Positions 32,429 to 43,266 are shown, numbered from the stretch's first letter. The stretch is DNA of 64,000 nt from Trissonchulus latispiculum (GCA_030248195.1 JASAND010024090.1:1-64000), one strand, 5' to 3'. The notes: generated by a model not told the origin, from the letters alone. Made by a program: numbers and translations.

Positions 32429-33892
32429 ATGAACAACATCAACGCCGCTGTGATCCACCAGAATTCCCTTGAACAATTGAGACGGTTGTCTCTATTCCAA
32501 CTCCCTTACCACCCTGATAGCCCTGGGCATTACATCTACTTCAGGAGTAATGCCACTGAACACAAGAAGTTATCCAACTTCGCGAAAGTGGAAGGTCGCG
32601 ATGCCAAGGGCGACCCCATTGTGATTCGCCACTGGAACAAGGCCGCTTTCACGGCCGAAAACCTCTACCAGGCGATCCTCGCCTTCCTCACAGGATCCTT
32701 CTCAACCGCCTACAAGATCCTGAAGGTTGAACCCCTGGAGGCCAAACAGATGGCCAACGCGGATGTGCAGCTCAGCCGCCTCCTCATGAACCCGAATTAC
32801 CACTACCCATTCAAAACCCTTGTCATGGGTGCAGTCCTCTTTGCCAAATTTTCCCTCCCCCAATTCAAGGAAGAACTGTTGGCGACCAGAGACAGTCGCC
32901 TCATGGAGGCCACCAGAAATCGATTCTGGGGTATCCACCAGGAACTCCTGGACCTTCGCCTCAGAGAATTGGAGGTGTCTAAGAAGACCCTCGATCAGGA
33001 GGCCTCCGACCACTGTGCCTCCCATCAGGCCGCCAACATGCTCGGCCAATTGCTGGAATTCTTCAGGGTCTATCTGAAGGACCCTGAAGGCATCTACACC
33101 GTGCGCCCTCGAGTGGCCGTGATTGGAGGATGCGCCCTCCAAAATCCCCAGGTCTTGGCCCTTCTCAGAGAAATCGCCGGAACATCAGAACCGCTGATGT
33201 TCCCTATCACGAAGGCCACCCCCGTCCGCTGTCTTCGGGTGGCCTTGGCCATCCGTTCCCCGCTGCTCACCAGAATTGTGGTGGTGCCAGAGATTGACAC
33301 TACCATCCACAAATGTCCCAACGACCTCTACAGGGATGAGGCCATGCGACTCCATCAGGAGTTCAAGGATATTCCGCCCTATATGGAATCGGTGCCCATG
33401 ATCCGGGCCTTGCCAACATTGGTCTATGTCCGAGATTCCGTCGACCCAGTGAAGACCATGAAGAAAGATCCTGCCTGGGCCGGATTGGTGTGGGGATGCT
33501 ACACATTCCGTGATGACGGCACCCACTTCCGGCCCCAGGATCCCGTGGCCATTCCCACCGGGCACACCTATGCCCTTCCCCTCTGTTCCAACCAGAGGCT
33601 TCTTCAGTCCTGGACGGCCACCTCCCTGAAGCGGGTCCCCCTGTCCGTTTACCTCAGTAAACGGCCCCACAAGGACTCTCCCATCTACCGGCCCCGCCAT
33701 CCAGATACCAAGCCCTATGGCTCTTCAAAGGCCAAGGAGTCCCAAAGAAAGGTCCCTGATTCCCCCAAGAGGAAGGTTCCTCATTCCTCTCCAAAGAAGC
33801 GGTCCCCCTCTGTCCCATCTCTAATGTCCCTATCCCTGCATGATCGCCCCCGATTCTATGGACCGCCCTCTAAGAGGCCCAGACGCCGTTGA
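32429..33892 (+). CDS. NADAR-domain (YbiA-like) protein
   Basis: 487 aa. Residues about 35-217 follow the NADAR order: YIYFRSN and LSNFA at the start; FTAENLYQA (E77, Q81) at the SEHYFQA position; AKQMANAD; VLFAKF; ELLATRDSRLME; RFWGI (166-169); NMLGQLLEFF near 203-212. The usual Gly-rich G-x-G-x-N loop is replaced by a ~30-aa helical insertion before NMLG. NADAR proteins act on ADP-ribose-linked substrates; some bacterial members remove ADP-ribose from guanine in DNA. The C-terminal 270 aa is unassigned (VAVIGGCALQNP; WAGLVWGCYTFRDDGTHF) and ends in a Ser/Arg/Pro-rich basic tail (SKRPRRR) that could be a nuclear signal. The domain call is by motif reading. A role in evading host ADP-ribosylation is inference. 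GC is higher than in the flanks. Confidence 0.8.
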   Translation: MNNINAAVIHQNSLEQLRRLSLFQLPYHPDSPGHYIYFRSNATEHKKLSNFAKVEGRDAKGDPIVIRHWNKAAFTAENLYQAILAFLTGSFSTAYKILKVEPLEAKQMANADVQLSRLLMNPNYHYPFKTLVMGAVLFAKFSLPQFKEELLATRDSRLMEATRNRFWGIHQELLDLRLRELEVSKKTLDQEASDHCASHQAANMLGQLLEFFRVYLKDPEGIYTVRPRVAVIGGCALQNPQVLALLREIAGTSEPLMFPITKATPVRCLRVALAIRSPLLTRIVVVPEIDTTIHKCPNDLYRDEAMRLHQEFKDIPPYMESVPMIRALPTLVYVRDSVDPVKTMKKDPAWAGLVWGCYTFRDDGTHFRPQDPVAIPTGHTYALPLCSNQRLLQSWTATSLKRVPLSVYLSKRPHKDSPIYRPRHPDTKPYGSSKAKESQRKVPDSPKRKVPHSSPKKRSPSVPSLMSLSLHDRPRFYGPPSKRPRRR

Positions 33893-34177
33893 ACTGTTGT
33901 CTAAGGCTGTGATATATGTTAATCTTTTTGTTTTAGTTGAAATTGTTATGTACAGATATTTGTCTTGTTTGTTTATGCATTGTACATGAGACATGTATCT
34001 AATAACCGTTTCCTTTTTAGCTGATTTTAAAATGAGATAATCTTGAGAAGTCCACTAACTGCTCCAAAACCCCCAACTTTCAGAAATATTGCGTCTAATG
34101 GACCTCGACTGGGTACGTCAGGCTAGACTGCACAACACATACGCAATTCCATACTAGAATTCATTAATCTGTGGCAT
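33893..34177. other. Spacer between NADAR gene and orphan gene
   Basis: AT-rich and noncoding, with several T-rich tracts ending in AG (33,940; 34,020; 34,082) that could act as alternative acceptors. Confidence 0.4.
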
Positions 34178-34196
34178 TAGTGTTTTCTACTTTCAG
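34178..34196 (+). promoter_or_regulatory. Splice-acceptor-like tract abutting the orphan gene ATG
   Basis: TAGTGTTTTCTACTTTCAG ends directly before ATG at 34197, mirroring the arrangement before the NADAR gene. Confidence 0.6.
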
Positions 34197-35489
34197 ATGG
34201 AAAATAAAGAGAACAACCCCCCTCCCAATACCTATGACCCTATGGATCCGCCCCAACGGAACCGTGTCAGAGAAGCCCTGATGGAATGGGGCATCTACTC
34301 TGTCTCAACGGATCCTTCACCAACCATCCGTCACAGAGCCCCAGTTCCTTCTGCGGTGCCAAACCCTCCACCTGCCCAGCCGTATCTTGGTTACAGGCCC
34401 ACAACCTGTACACCCACATCAGAAGGTCAGGCGCTTTGCCCTCAATGCGGAGTTCCTTTCGCAAAACCAGGTCAGAAGCGGGCCGCAACCCGTTGCCCAG
34501 TAAAGGTGCCTCATTGGCTTGGCTCCTACACAGTCCTGAAGAGCCTAAACGACCATCCCCATCATGAGCCGAAGACCTATGGAGCGGAACGTCTTCTGGA
34601 AATGTTCCCCAAGGAAGACAAGTACCCGGTCGCCACCCAATATCCGGGTTACAAGGCCAAATTTGACGACACCGGTCTCCGCCTCAGGAAAGCTCAAATT
34701 GATACAGACAACGCTGTCAGCATCCATCCTGACACAACTGTTCAGGACCACATTCAGGCCGCCTTCCGCATTTTCCTATTCAACACCTATAAGGCGGATG
34801 ATACTCCGGGGGACAGAGCCCTCTACGCTATCTCATTGGAAAATCTGCGAACGGAAATTCTGCAGATAGTCAACAACCCAGCAATTCAGAATCCACAACC
34901 CTACTACCCTCCACCGCCTTTTGGGCCGGAGCCCAACTACCCTACGATGATGAATGAAACTCGCCCCTATCCTCCCATTTCACCCCCCAAGTCCCCAAAC
35001 CAGGACTTTTCTGCCGAGGAGGATTGGGAAGAAGAGGAGCAAAATGTTGAAGAAACCACACCTGCTTCCGAAACCGAATCCTTCCCGGAATCTGAGTCCC
35101 TCCCGGAATCCGTGGTAGATAGTTTGGATCCACTACCCCCGCCTGGTATGGCACCTCCCCTGGTTCCTGATGATTGGCGCCATGACATCCCCAATTACAT
35201 CATCAGGGAGATTCAAGCTCTGCGAAGCTGTCTGGAGGCCGAAATCATTCCTGCCAGAGAATACTGGCGGCAGCTCGAGGAATTGCGGCTCCTTTGCAGA
35301 GCCAATGAACCTGAAAGGAAGCCAGAACCGACCAACGTCCCGCCAGATACCCTCCCTTGCGCTTGCGCAGAATGCGATCCTCCCACCTTGGAGGAACAGA
35401 TGGAAGACTATTTGCGCTGGCTCACAGAGTCCCCTGAGCCCTTCTACTATGAGGAGGAAGACTACACTCCCCCTCGCTGGAGCAGTTAG
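34197..35489 (+). CDS. Acidic, proline-rich orphan protein of the retroelement
   Basis: 430 aa, not recognised. The N-terminal part is Pro-rich with a Cys group C71-x9-C81-x2-C84-x15-C100 (LCPQCGVPF), a possible zinc ribbon. A more ordered middle region (about 100-235) is followed by a long acidic, Ser/Glu/Pro-rich region (250-310), a helical stretch (REIQALRSCLEAEIIPAREY) and a second Cys cluster near the end (CACAECDPP). No Gag matrix, capsid or CCHC knuckle is visible, but as the only other structural candidate in the element it might stand in for Gag. GC content is raised as in the NADAR gene. It uses an acceptor-abutted ATG. Confidence 0.7.
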   Translation: MENKENNPPPNTYDPMDPPQRNRVREALMEWGIYSVSTDPSPTIRHRAPVPSAVPNPPPAQPYLGYRPTTCTPTSEGQALCPQCGVPFAKPGQKRAATRCPVKVPHWLGSYTVLKSLNDHPHHEPKTYGAERLLEMFPKEDKYPVATQYPGYKAKFDDTGLRLRKAQIDTDNAVSIHPDTTVQDHIQAAFRIFLFNTYKADDTPGDRALYAISLENLRTEILQIVNNPAIQNPQPYYPPPPFGPEPNYPTMMNETRPYPPISPPKSPNQDFSAEEDWEEEEQNVEETTPASETESFPESESLPESVVDSLDPLPPPGMAPPLVPDDWRHDIPNYIIREIQALRSCLEAEIIPAREYWRQLEELRLLCRANEPERKPEPTNVPPDTLPCACAECDPPTLEEQMEDYLRWLTESPEPFYYEEEDYTPPRWSS

Positions 35490-36664
35490 ACTAAGCTGTA
35501 TAATAGAGAATTGCAGTTAAAAATGTTCAAAACTAATAAAAAAGTACTATTTTGTGAAAAATACAAAAAAAAAACCGATATGCAAATAAAATAAAAATAG
35601 TGGTGTGTGTTTTGCTGTAAATGTAGTAACTGTGAAGTTTTGTAGAAGTTTTGTAGGTAATTAAGCAACTGTTGGTGTCTAATAATCCAAAAAGAACCAA
35701 AAATAGCATGCGGTTATTTGTACAGAAAGTTTCATAACCATAACGAGAGATTTAAAAACAACTGCAGTAGTCTTGTAAAGCATAGCTAATTGTATTCTAT
35801 TACACTGTTCATTATGATGTTGTTTGGATTTATAATTGTAATTGTAATACGGGAAATCTTGTGTGAGTACTGTGTGAAAAGGGAGAAGGTTGGCTAAAAA
35901 AGGGAATGTTATAAAATAAAAACGGCAACAAATAACGTGTTTGGTATTTTCAAATTCAGAACCTTAGCTGCTTGTATTTTATCCGGAATAATAGTTAGTT
36001 CGTTAAGTTGTTTTGTTGAATAAGTCATTCAGTAATTTTATATGTCACATTATTCTGTTGTATCGTGTCAGTATTGATAATGTTTTAGTTGTATTGTTGT
36101 ACAGATTATCGTAATGATCATAATAAGTGTCTGTTGTATTAATTGATTACACTTAATGATTATGTGCTTGTGACAGTTCAAAAAATGAATTGAATAGTTG
36201 CTGATAGTGTAGTTACTAATATTCGAGAATGTTAAAAAAAACGGGAAGTTCAATGTTTATTTCAAGACTAATCGTGAAAGCCCGAACGAGTTGAATCAGA
36301 TTCTAATGTGCTAACCGGAAGTATCCAGTTGTGTGTTTGTAATTATTATATTTGTACTGTGCCCTATTGGTTATCCCGAAAATACGAAAGTTAATGAGTT
36401 AAAAAGAATGAGGAATCTTTATGAAGAGTCATTTTGAAACAGTCCCGTGGTTTATTTTTTATGCTGTAACGGTCGATAATAATTTGAATTTGGTATTGAA
36501 TGAGGATATAGTCTTTGTACTGCTGGAATGAATTGTAATGACGTGAGACGGGAACAGTAAATGGATAACCAATATTCTCAGTTTTCATATTGATATCTAG
36601 AAAAGGAGACGAGATTAGGGAGGTACGGGCCCATTGAAGGCCGACCCCTAATAAATGCTGTAAT
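35490..36664. other. Noncoding 3' flank of the orphan gene
   Basis: AATAAA-type signals near 35,534 and 35,585 could serve as polyadenylation signals. The rest is AT-rich and gene-free. Confidence 0.4.
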
Positions 36665-36762
36665 ATAAGCCGGGTGCGCTTATGAATCCCCATGCTGAAA
36701 TATAAGCCAGGTGCGCTTATGAACCCAAATCCCCTGCCGATACTGAACCAGGTGTGTTCAGT
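36665..36762 (+). other. Three tandem hairpins sharing a CRGGTGY loop
   Basis: ATAAGC-CGGGTGC-GCTTAT (36,665-36,683), ATAAGC-CAGGTGC-GCTTAT (36,702-36,720) and ACTGAAC-CAGGTGT-GTTCAGT (36,742-36,762). The loop is kept while the third stem is unrelated. See also 37,639; 38,332; 41,842; 42,771; 43,267. Confidence 0.8.
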
Positions 36763-36790
36763 GCAATTTGAACTAGAAATTTAAGTAGAA

Positions 36791-36930
36791 TAGTTTACGT
36801 TTTGAAGGTTATGGTGGTTGCGGAACGGATCCATAGTAGATCGACCCCACCGGAAAAGGATATGCAAATTAGTTTACGTTTTGAAGGTTATGGTGGTTGC
36901 GGAACGGATCCATAGTAGATCGACCCCACC
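36791..36930 (+). repeat. 61-bp perfect direct repeat, period 79
   Basis: 36,791-36,851 and 36,870-36,930 are identical, starting TAGTTTACGTTTTGAAGG and ending GATCGACCCCACC, separated by an 18-bp spacer. Confidence 0.9.
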
Positions 36931-37638
36931 TGCAAGAAAGAGAAGAAGTAGAAGTCAGAGTTTAATATTCAGAGCAGATGTTATACCGAATTGCAATTAG
37001 TAAGCCCTAGAAGGCTAGAGTACTAAGGAATAATGATATGAACTGGGATATACGTCAAGCACGAAACACAGCACGTGTAGAATACTCTTTATTGGTCTTA
37101 ATCTTGATTATTGGAAGAACTGTTATATAGAACGATTGTTAGTGATTATGGATTAGAAGTAATAGATGATTGTTGTGATGTGTAACTGATAACGTGATCG
37201 AAGGAAACGACTTTACATTTTGGTTTATTCCCCCTAGCAGAAATCCCACCCATTTTTCTTGTGGAGGTTGTAATGGAATGACTTAGATCTTGTGTTCAAA
37301 AGTGGTTAAAAAGCTAGTTTCTAATTGGTCATCGTTCCAAAAGAAGTTTCTACACTAAACGGAGTCTAAAAGATCTTGCCTATGCTAAGTTTTAGTTTTA
37401 GTAATTGTGTCCAAGCCATAATTAATTGTCATTGTGTAATTGTTGAAACCAGAGTTGCCAGTCCCAAATAAGCATTTTTCAACTAATACGAGAAGACAAG
37501 TCTTCAGTAACTCAAACATTAACACAAGAGAAGGGCACTTACAAGCCTAGTTAGGATCAATCAGTCCAAATAATGATCTATTACATGTGAAGTAATAAAA
37601 ATCATACTAATGAGGCCGATTCCAAAACTCCCCTTTCC

Positions 37639-37658
37639 GAAAGGACAGGTGTCCTTTC
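37639..37658 (+). other. Conserved-loop hairpin
   Basis: GAAAGGA-CAGGTG-TCCTTTC, perfect 7-bp stem. Confidence 0.75.
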
Positions 37659-38331
37659 CCTTAGTGGCCCGGGTGCGGTCACTCTCCCCTTCCATTGCTA
37701 GAAGCTAATAAGAACGGAAGAATCGTAAAACCCTAAAAATCCTAGTATTGGTATAAAAGCGAAGCTAATAATTATTATGACAAGAATTCAACATTTCTAG
37801 CGGAAAAGAATACACTAATCCTTATCAGCAGTGTCTTAAAAGCCCTTTTCAGTTTCTGATAACACATATTGGAAGATGGTTTGACCAAATAATCACATAA
37901 TTAGGTTATACGTAAGAAATTAAAAGTAATAAGTACCTAAGTATGTTTATTTGCAACAATTTGTGTTTTACAATGTTTTAGGGTCTTAATTTGTTATTAA
38001 TCATTTTAACTAGTGTTAGTTAAGCTTAATTTATGTTAATTAGCTAATTATTACGTAGGAAATGAAATTTTGGTCTGTGATGCAACTTAGGCTCATATGA
38101 CAGAGAAATTTCTCCCATTTCCAAAAATGCAACCCCCACGTTTTAACTCCCAAAATTGAGTGAGTTATAAAGGAAAATGTTTTAGTAAGATTAGCTTTTA
38201 TTCCTTAATCTTACTTTGCCTAAAAGGAAAGTCCTAAAAGTGGACTTCTAAAAAAGCTTTATATTAACTTCCTTCCCTCTTTCCTTTCTCCTTTCTTTGT
38301 CTGGGAGGTTGTCTACCTCCCAGACTACAAG

Positions 38332-38348
38332 GCAGCCAGGTGCGCTGC
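38332..38348 (+). other. Conserved-loop hairpin
   Basis: GCAGC-CAGGTGC-GCTGC, perfect 5-bp stem. Confidence 0.7.
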
Positions 38349-38835
38349 TGTTCCCCCTTTCTTTCATCTTTCCCTACGTACGCTAGGCTTGTCCTCAGGT
38401 GAACTTTTGTTGGGCCTAGTCCAACAAGAAGAGGACAACAAAAGTTCGCCTCTAGAAAAGAAAAGAGGACACAAATTTTAACACATAGGTAAAGTTCAGA
38501 GGGGGCTTAATTAATTCCCCACAATAAAAATTATTACGAAAATTAGTCGGTTAAGTCTAGTTAAACTTGTAAAATATTAAGGTTCTCGTTTTGAGTCTTT
38601 GTAACCTACGTAGATCGCGTAAAAATTAGAAACAAAAGCCAAAATTCGTGCTATTTCCCCTTTGGTTACGTTTACATGTTAACCAAAATTTTGCAAAGTT
38701 TTGCAGAATTTCAGCATCCAAAATTAATCAAAAAAGAGGTCAGTTGGGGGCAATATGTCCCCATTATCGTTAATCTTCCCTCCCCCGGGCTGGCCGGTCC
38801 GGCAAGCCGCTGGACTGGCCTATGGTAGAGATAGC

Positions 38836-38871
38836 AAGCTTCTAGAAAGTTCTAGAACTTTCTAGAAGCTT
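38836..38871. other. 36-bp perfect palindrome of TTCTAGAA blocks
   Basis: Starts AAGCTTCTAGAAAGTTC and reads the same on both strands. It contains TTCTAGAA three times, the same core as the array at 8.5 kb. Confidence 0.85.
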
Positions 38872-39224
38872 TAAGCTAAAATAAAAGAAAAATTCCGCCC
38901 CCAGTTCGCTAATGACCTGTCACCGAGCTGTCAGCAAAACTGTCAGCTCGGTCCCCAAAATTTTAAACTCATCAGTGTTCGTTTAGCAGCGACCGACAGC
39001 GGTCGGATTTTTAGTCCCCCTCCCCTGTGTGTGTTACTTCTCGGACCACTGGTGTGGTACGGGAATATAGTAACACACACTTCCCCGTAGGACGCTTTAG
39101 GACTTTTCTGGCCCACACTGGCCAGAAAAGGGTTGAGACAAAACACGAACACTCCAACTTGAGGAGCCTTAAGGATCTTCTATATCCGGCTCAGAATCAC
39201 TGCCTAGGACAAAAACTTAGGAAT

Positions 39225-39470
39225 CTTTTTGGCCTTTTTGGCCTTATTTTTTTTTGCAATTTTTCGGCCTTTGGGCCTTATTTTTTATATATATATTTTG
39301 GGCCTTCATGGCCAATTTTTATGGAATTTTTGGGCCAGTGAGCCCCGATTTTTATAGCATTTTTTGGGCCTAAGGCCACTTTTTTTTTTCTTCATGATGG
39401 ACCTTCGGGTCAAATTTTATTTCCATAGCATGTTGGGCCTCCGGGCCAGTTTTATTTTTACCTTTTATTT
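39225..39470. repeat. GGCC/T-rich tandem array at the inner end of the right arm
   Basis: About seven irregular units with GGCCTT, GGGCC or GGCC pairs separated by T-rich runs of 20-30 bp. It resembles the inverse of the 22,264-22,436 array (for example GGGCCAGTGAGCC vs the complement of GGCTC...TGGCC). Confidence 0.65.
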
Positions 39471-41132
39471 ATTATTTAATTAATTCAAAAATCAAGGGGC
39501 AGCTCATGTAAACCCCTCCTGTGCGATGGAGGTCTTGAGGCGTGCCCACCTTTCTCTTATTTTACTTTTCTCTTTTTAATTCCTTTTTATCTACCAAGCC
39601 ACGGCCTTATGGCCGAAAATTAGTAGGCCTTATGGCCGAAAGTTATTCTCTTTATTTGCCACTTTTGGGGTTATTTTTCGTAGTTTTCCTGGGTGTATGA
39701 GTGGGACCCCAAATCCGTAGTTCTGAGCTAGAGAGCCCCTTAATTACGGCTCTAAAATCGATAAGCTAGTTAGAGAAAATAACTCCCCCACAGCCGGCAA
39801 CTAGGAGTTGCCGGCCATGTTCTCAAAAACGCCGTATTGCACAAAAAATTATACTGTCAGTATTATGTTTTGTTTTTAGCGTTAGGTCGGCATTAAAATC
39901 ACTAGGTATCAAAATTATAGGGTGTTTTAAAAGCCAATTCTTAAAACATGAGTCGTTCTATGTTTAATTTAATTAATTATTAAGCAACCATTTAAGAGGA
40001 ATGGCCGGCTTCCTCACTTTTTTGTAGCTTTAATTAATCGTGTATTTAGTTTAATCAATTGTTCTTTGTTGTTAGTAATAATTGCTTGGCAATTATTACT
40101 CACTGGCTTTCAGCAAAATTTAGTTAAACCTTTTCCAAACTTACGTCGCTTAAGTTTTTCACAAAATTTCTTTTATGGGCAATTCTGAGGAATTGCAAAA
40201 GCTGTAAAACTCACGCACAACAAAGTTCAAAGTTAACAAACTTTTTCACACAAATGAGCCTAAGTTTAACTTTTATTAGTTAGTCTAAGTAGCTAGATAG
40301 TTATTAGTATGAATGTTCTGTATAATTGGAGTGTGAATGTTTTGTATAATTGAAGTGTGAATGTTTTGTAAGTTTGAGGTGTGAATGTTTTGCAAGCCTG
40401 AAGTATAAATGTTTTGTATAATTGAAGCGTGAATGTGTTGCAAACTTAATGTGTGAATGTGTCCCCAAAAAGTACCTAAGGTGGTTATTCGGGTAAACCC
40501 CTCATGGAGCGTGAGGTTCCGAAATTAACCAAGTTTCAAGAATGTTTGGTTGAATGATTGTAGAATGCTCTGATTTGTATGTATGTAGAATGAATGCTTT
40601 TGTAAAATTGTGGTGGCAACTCACGGAAACTCCCCTTGTACGATAGGGGTTGTGAGGATTGTCAAATCAGTATGAATGTCAATGGAATGAATGAGTATTA
40701 ATAATGTAGTTATTAATATTGGGATAATCCGGGAAGCATAGAGTTTAACAAATCGTAGTAAACTCTGCCAACAATTATTAAACTACAAATCACATCAAAT
40801 TCCACATTAAATTAAAGATAGCATTTCAAACGGTCTAAAAATATCAGTCAAAACGGATTATCTCAACATATAATAGTTCACTGGTTCTCATCTGGTGCAT
40901 GAGGCCAATACCTGCGAAATTGTCCTAAAACTCCTGTATTAGGCAGGAAAATGGTGCGAATGTGTATAAATGGTTGTTTGTTGTTGAATGTTTGTTGATC
41001 TGAGGGATATGAGTGTGACAAACAGTGTGAATGAGTACCTATTTCGATATCGAGGTAATATGCAAATTACGTAATTAATCTAGTCCAGGGTCACGGGGAC
41101 CCCCAGGATAAGCTGATATTACCAGGTGGTCC

Positions 41133-41179
41133 TCGATTCGTCCACGTAGGTATGCTCGCAGGAAGGGAGTGGACGAATC
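41133..41179. other. Arm hairpin, partner of the left-arm hairpin at 21,143
   Basis: 12-bp stem CGATTCGTCCAC (41,133-41,144) with GTGGACGAATCG (41,168-41,179), 23-nt loop starting GTAGGT. The left-arm loop in inverse also starts GTAGGT. Confidence 0.75.
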
Positions 41180-41841
41180 GCAAATAAAGGACTTCGTGCT
41201 GGTCTGTTTCATCCGTTTAGAGCCGAATTTTGTCCCAAAATCTGTAATATAAATTAGCTAGGTTTGTCCATTGTTTTGTATTAATTATATGTGTAATTAG
41301 CTAGATCTGTGCCAATAGATTCATCTCGAGCTAGTAATCCTCACAGCGCATCACAAAATAACTCATACTTTTGTCAGCCTTTAGCACAAAAGGCAAAGAT
41401 TAATTTTAATCAAACGGCAAGAATTATGTCAAAGTTGTTATTTTTGCCCTCACTGGTTCTCGCTAATGGGGCAACTAATTTGGTTGTAGTTTGCATTTCT
41501 GCAAAGCATATTATCCGTACAGTCTAGACTTTTTATGTCAATTAGTAACTGCAAAAGGTAAACGTTTTGCGTCGTAAATACTAGCCAAATTTGACTGTAA
41601 GCATCAAATTATACTCGTTAATCAATGCAAGCGAGCAATTATGGGATTTGATGGCACACACGGTGAATATCTTTACGTAAGCATCAAATAAACCTAAAAG
41701 CATATAAATAATAGTTAGTTAGAATATTAATATTGTGTAATTACGTAAGAACTGAAGATTACGACGAAAAAACCATCTTCTAATAAGCTTAAAAGGAATA
41801 GTCTTACAAATAGGCGTTTCTACTCTTGTAAACTTGTTTTA

Positions 41842-41862
41842 CAGGGAACAGGTGCTTTCCTG
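41842..41862 (+). other. Conserved-loop hairpin
   Basis: CAGGGAA-CAGGTGC-TTTCCTG, 7-bp stem with one G-T pair. Confidence 0.7.
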
Positions 41863-42770
41863 TCGCAAAAGTCCTAATGAATCTTATGCCTAAAATCTAA
41901 TTATGTACAGACCGAATATGACTGTAAAGAATACATGTTGAATCGGCGATTTCCGGCATTCCAATGCAGGAAATCGCCCAAAAACTCATATTCGGCAAAA
42001 CTTTATCTATATCAAGCCAATACTGTCTAGTTAGTCACATTTCGCCCCGCGAAAACGGTCAAAGTGTGTTAATTTTGTTTTTTAACAAAAATCTTAATCA
42101 GAATTAACTAAAGTTCTAATTTTCTTCTCTGAAAGCCATATAAGTGAGTAATAGTTGCTGGGTTTGATTCCCGCACTTATATTCTGAACTAATGGGTTTT
42201 AACCCATTTGATTCAGGTCAGACGAAGCTGCTGCCTGCCGGGATTCTCGAATCGGTGCCTATGATTAGCCTGTGATCGTCAGATTGGAATCATTATCAGT
42301 TGCATAGTTGTATCAGTGAGACGGAAGTCGTCAGTCAGTATTTGGAACTCATTCAGAATCGGTCATTATTGATCCAGACCTTGAAGGTACATTGGCAGTT
42401 ATCAGCACTTGACAACAGTATAAGGCAGAGACAGTCTGATTCGCTACCTAATCTAATTGGGAACCTTTAAAACCTAACGTTACTAGTTGTTCGAGAATCA
42501 TTTGTACAAACTATAAAAAATATCTGAAAATGCAGTCTTTTGGCCGCTTGTCTGTCACTCATTTCGACACTATCATCTGCTTCTTGTCTCTGGCTTAGGC
42601 CAACTGTCCAGATAGATTCGAAGAAGAGATTGCTCAGAGAAGAGAGCTAGTGAAAACCGTTTTAAATTAACTGTTTAATTTAACTAATAATAATACTTGT
42701 AGCCATCTCCTGGTAACACCCCGCCTAGACCGACCCCTATATTGTTCTTCAGTCCAACTATCCGAACTCA

Positions 42771-42800
42771 CTCGTGAGGTTGCAGGTGTAACCTGACGAG
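42771..42800 (+). other. Conserved-loop hairpin, two-part stem
   Basis: Outer CTCGT/ACGAG and inner AGGTTG/TAACCT (one G-T) around loop CAGGTG, with one G-G mismatch between the stem parts. Confidence 0.75.
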
Positions 42801-43266
42801 ATCACCCAACTCCATAGACCGGATCTGTTTCTAACCGACACCCTGTTAACTTTATTAATTATCTGTTACATTGAACCTGTGTTGTAGCTTTTCTGTAAAG
42901 GACGAATAGAGAGTAGATTTGAGTTATACACACGACACGCAACACTACCTAACGTGCCCAGTCATAATACCTGAAGAAGAGGTCTGACCAGTAGTCCTAA
43001 AAGTAATTAGTAACCGGTTAAATATTGAATTTAATTAGTTTATATTTGGTAATCTCTTGTCCCTTAAAATAACCCTTCCCAACCAAGGGCTGGCAACTCT
43101 GGTGAATTGTGTAACTCGTACTCTGTTGAATATTGTAATTCTAATTGTAGTTAATCATTGCCTGGAAACCGTTCTGTCCTCTTTAATTATAATCATATTG
43201 TCCTTAGTAACTAATAAATTGATCTTGTTGCGTGTAAATCGGAGTCTACATTTCAGCTGCTGAAAA

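Larger units (their letters stand above)
36931..38835. other. Noncoding stretch with several hairpins
   Basis: No gene. ACCAGAGTTGCCA is at 37,448-37,460. Other structures are CTGGGAGGT-TGTCT-ACCTCCCAG (38,301-38,323) and a 16-bp stem AGGTGAACTTTTGTTG with its partner near 38,437-38,452 (one wobble). Confidence 0.5.

Noticed and set aside
32702..33700. Minus-strand frames over the NADAR gene
   Set aside because: The plus-strand frame has the NADAR motifs and splice-acceptor context; the reverse frames are compositional shadows of GC-rich codons.
31565..37500. LTRs flanking the NADAR and orphan genes
   Set aside because: The shared ACCAGAGTTGCCA word is the only common sequence; no extended direct repeat was found.
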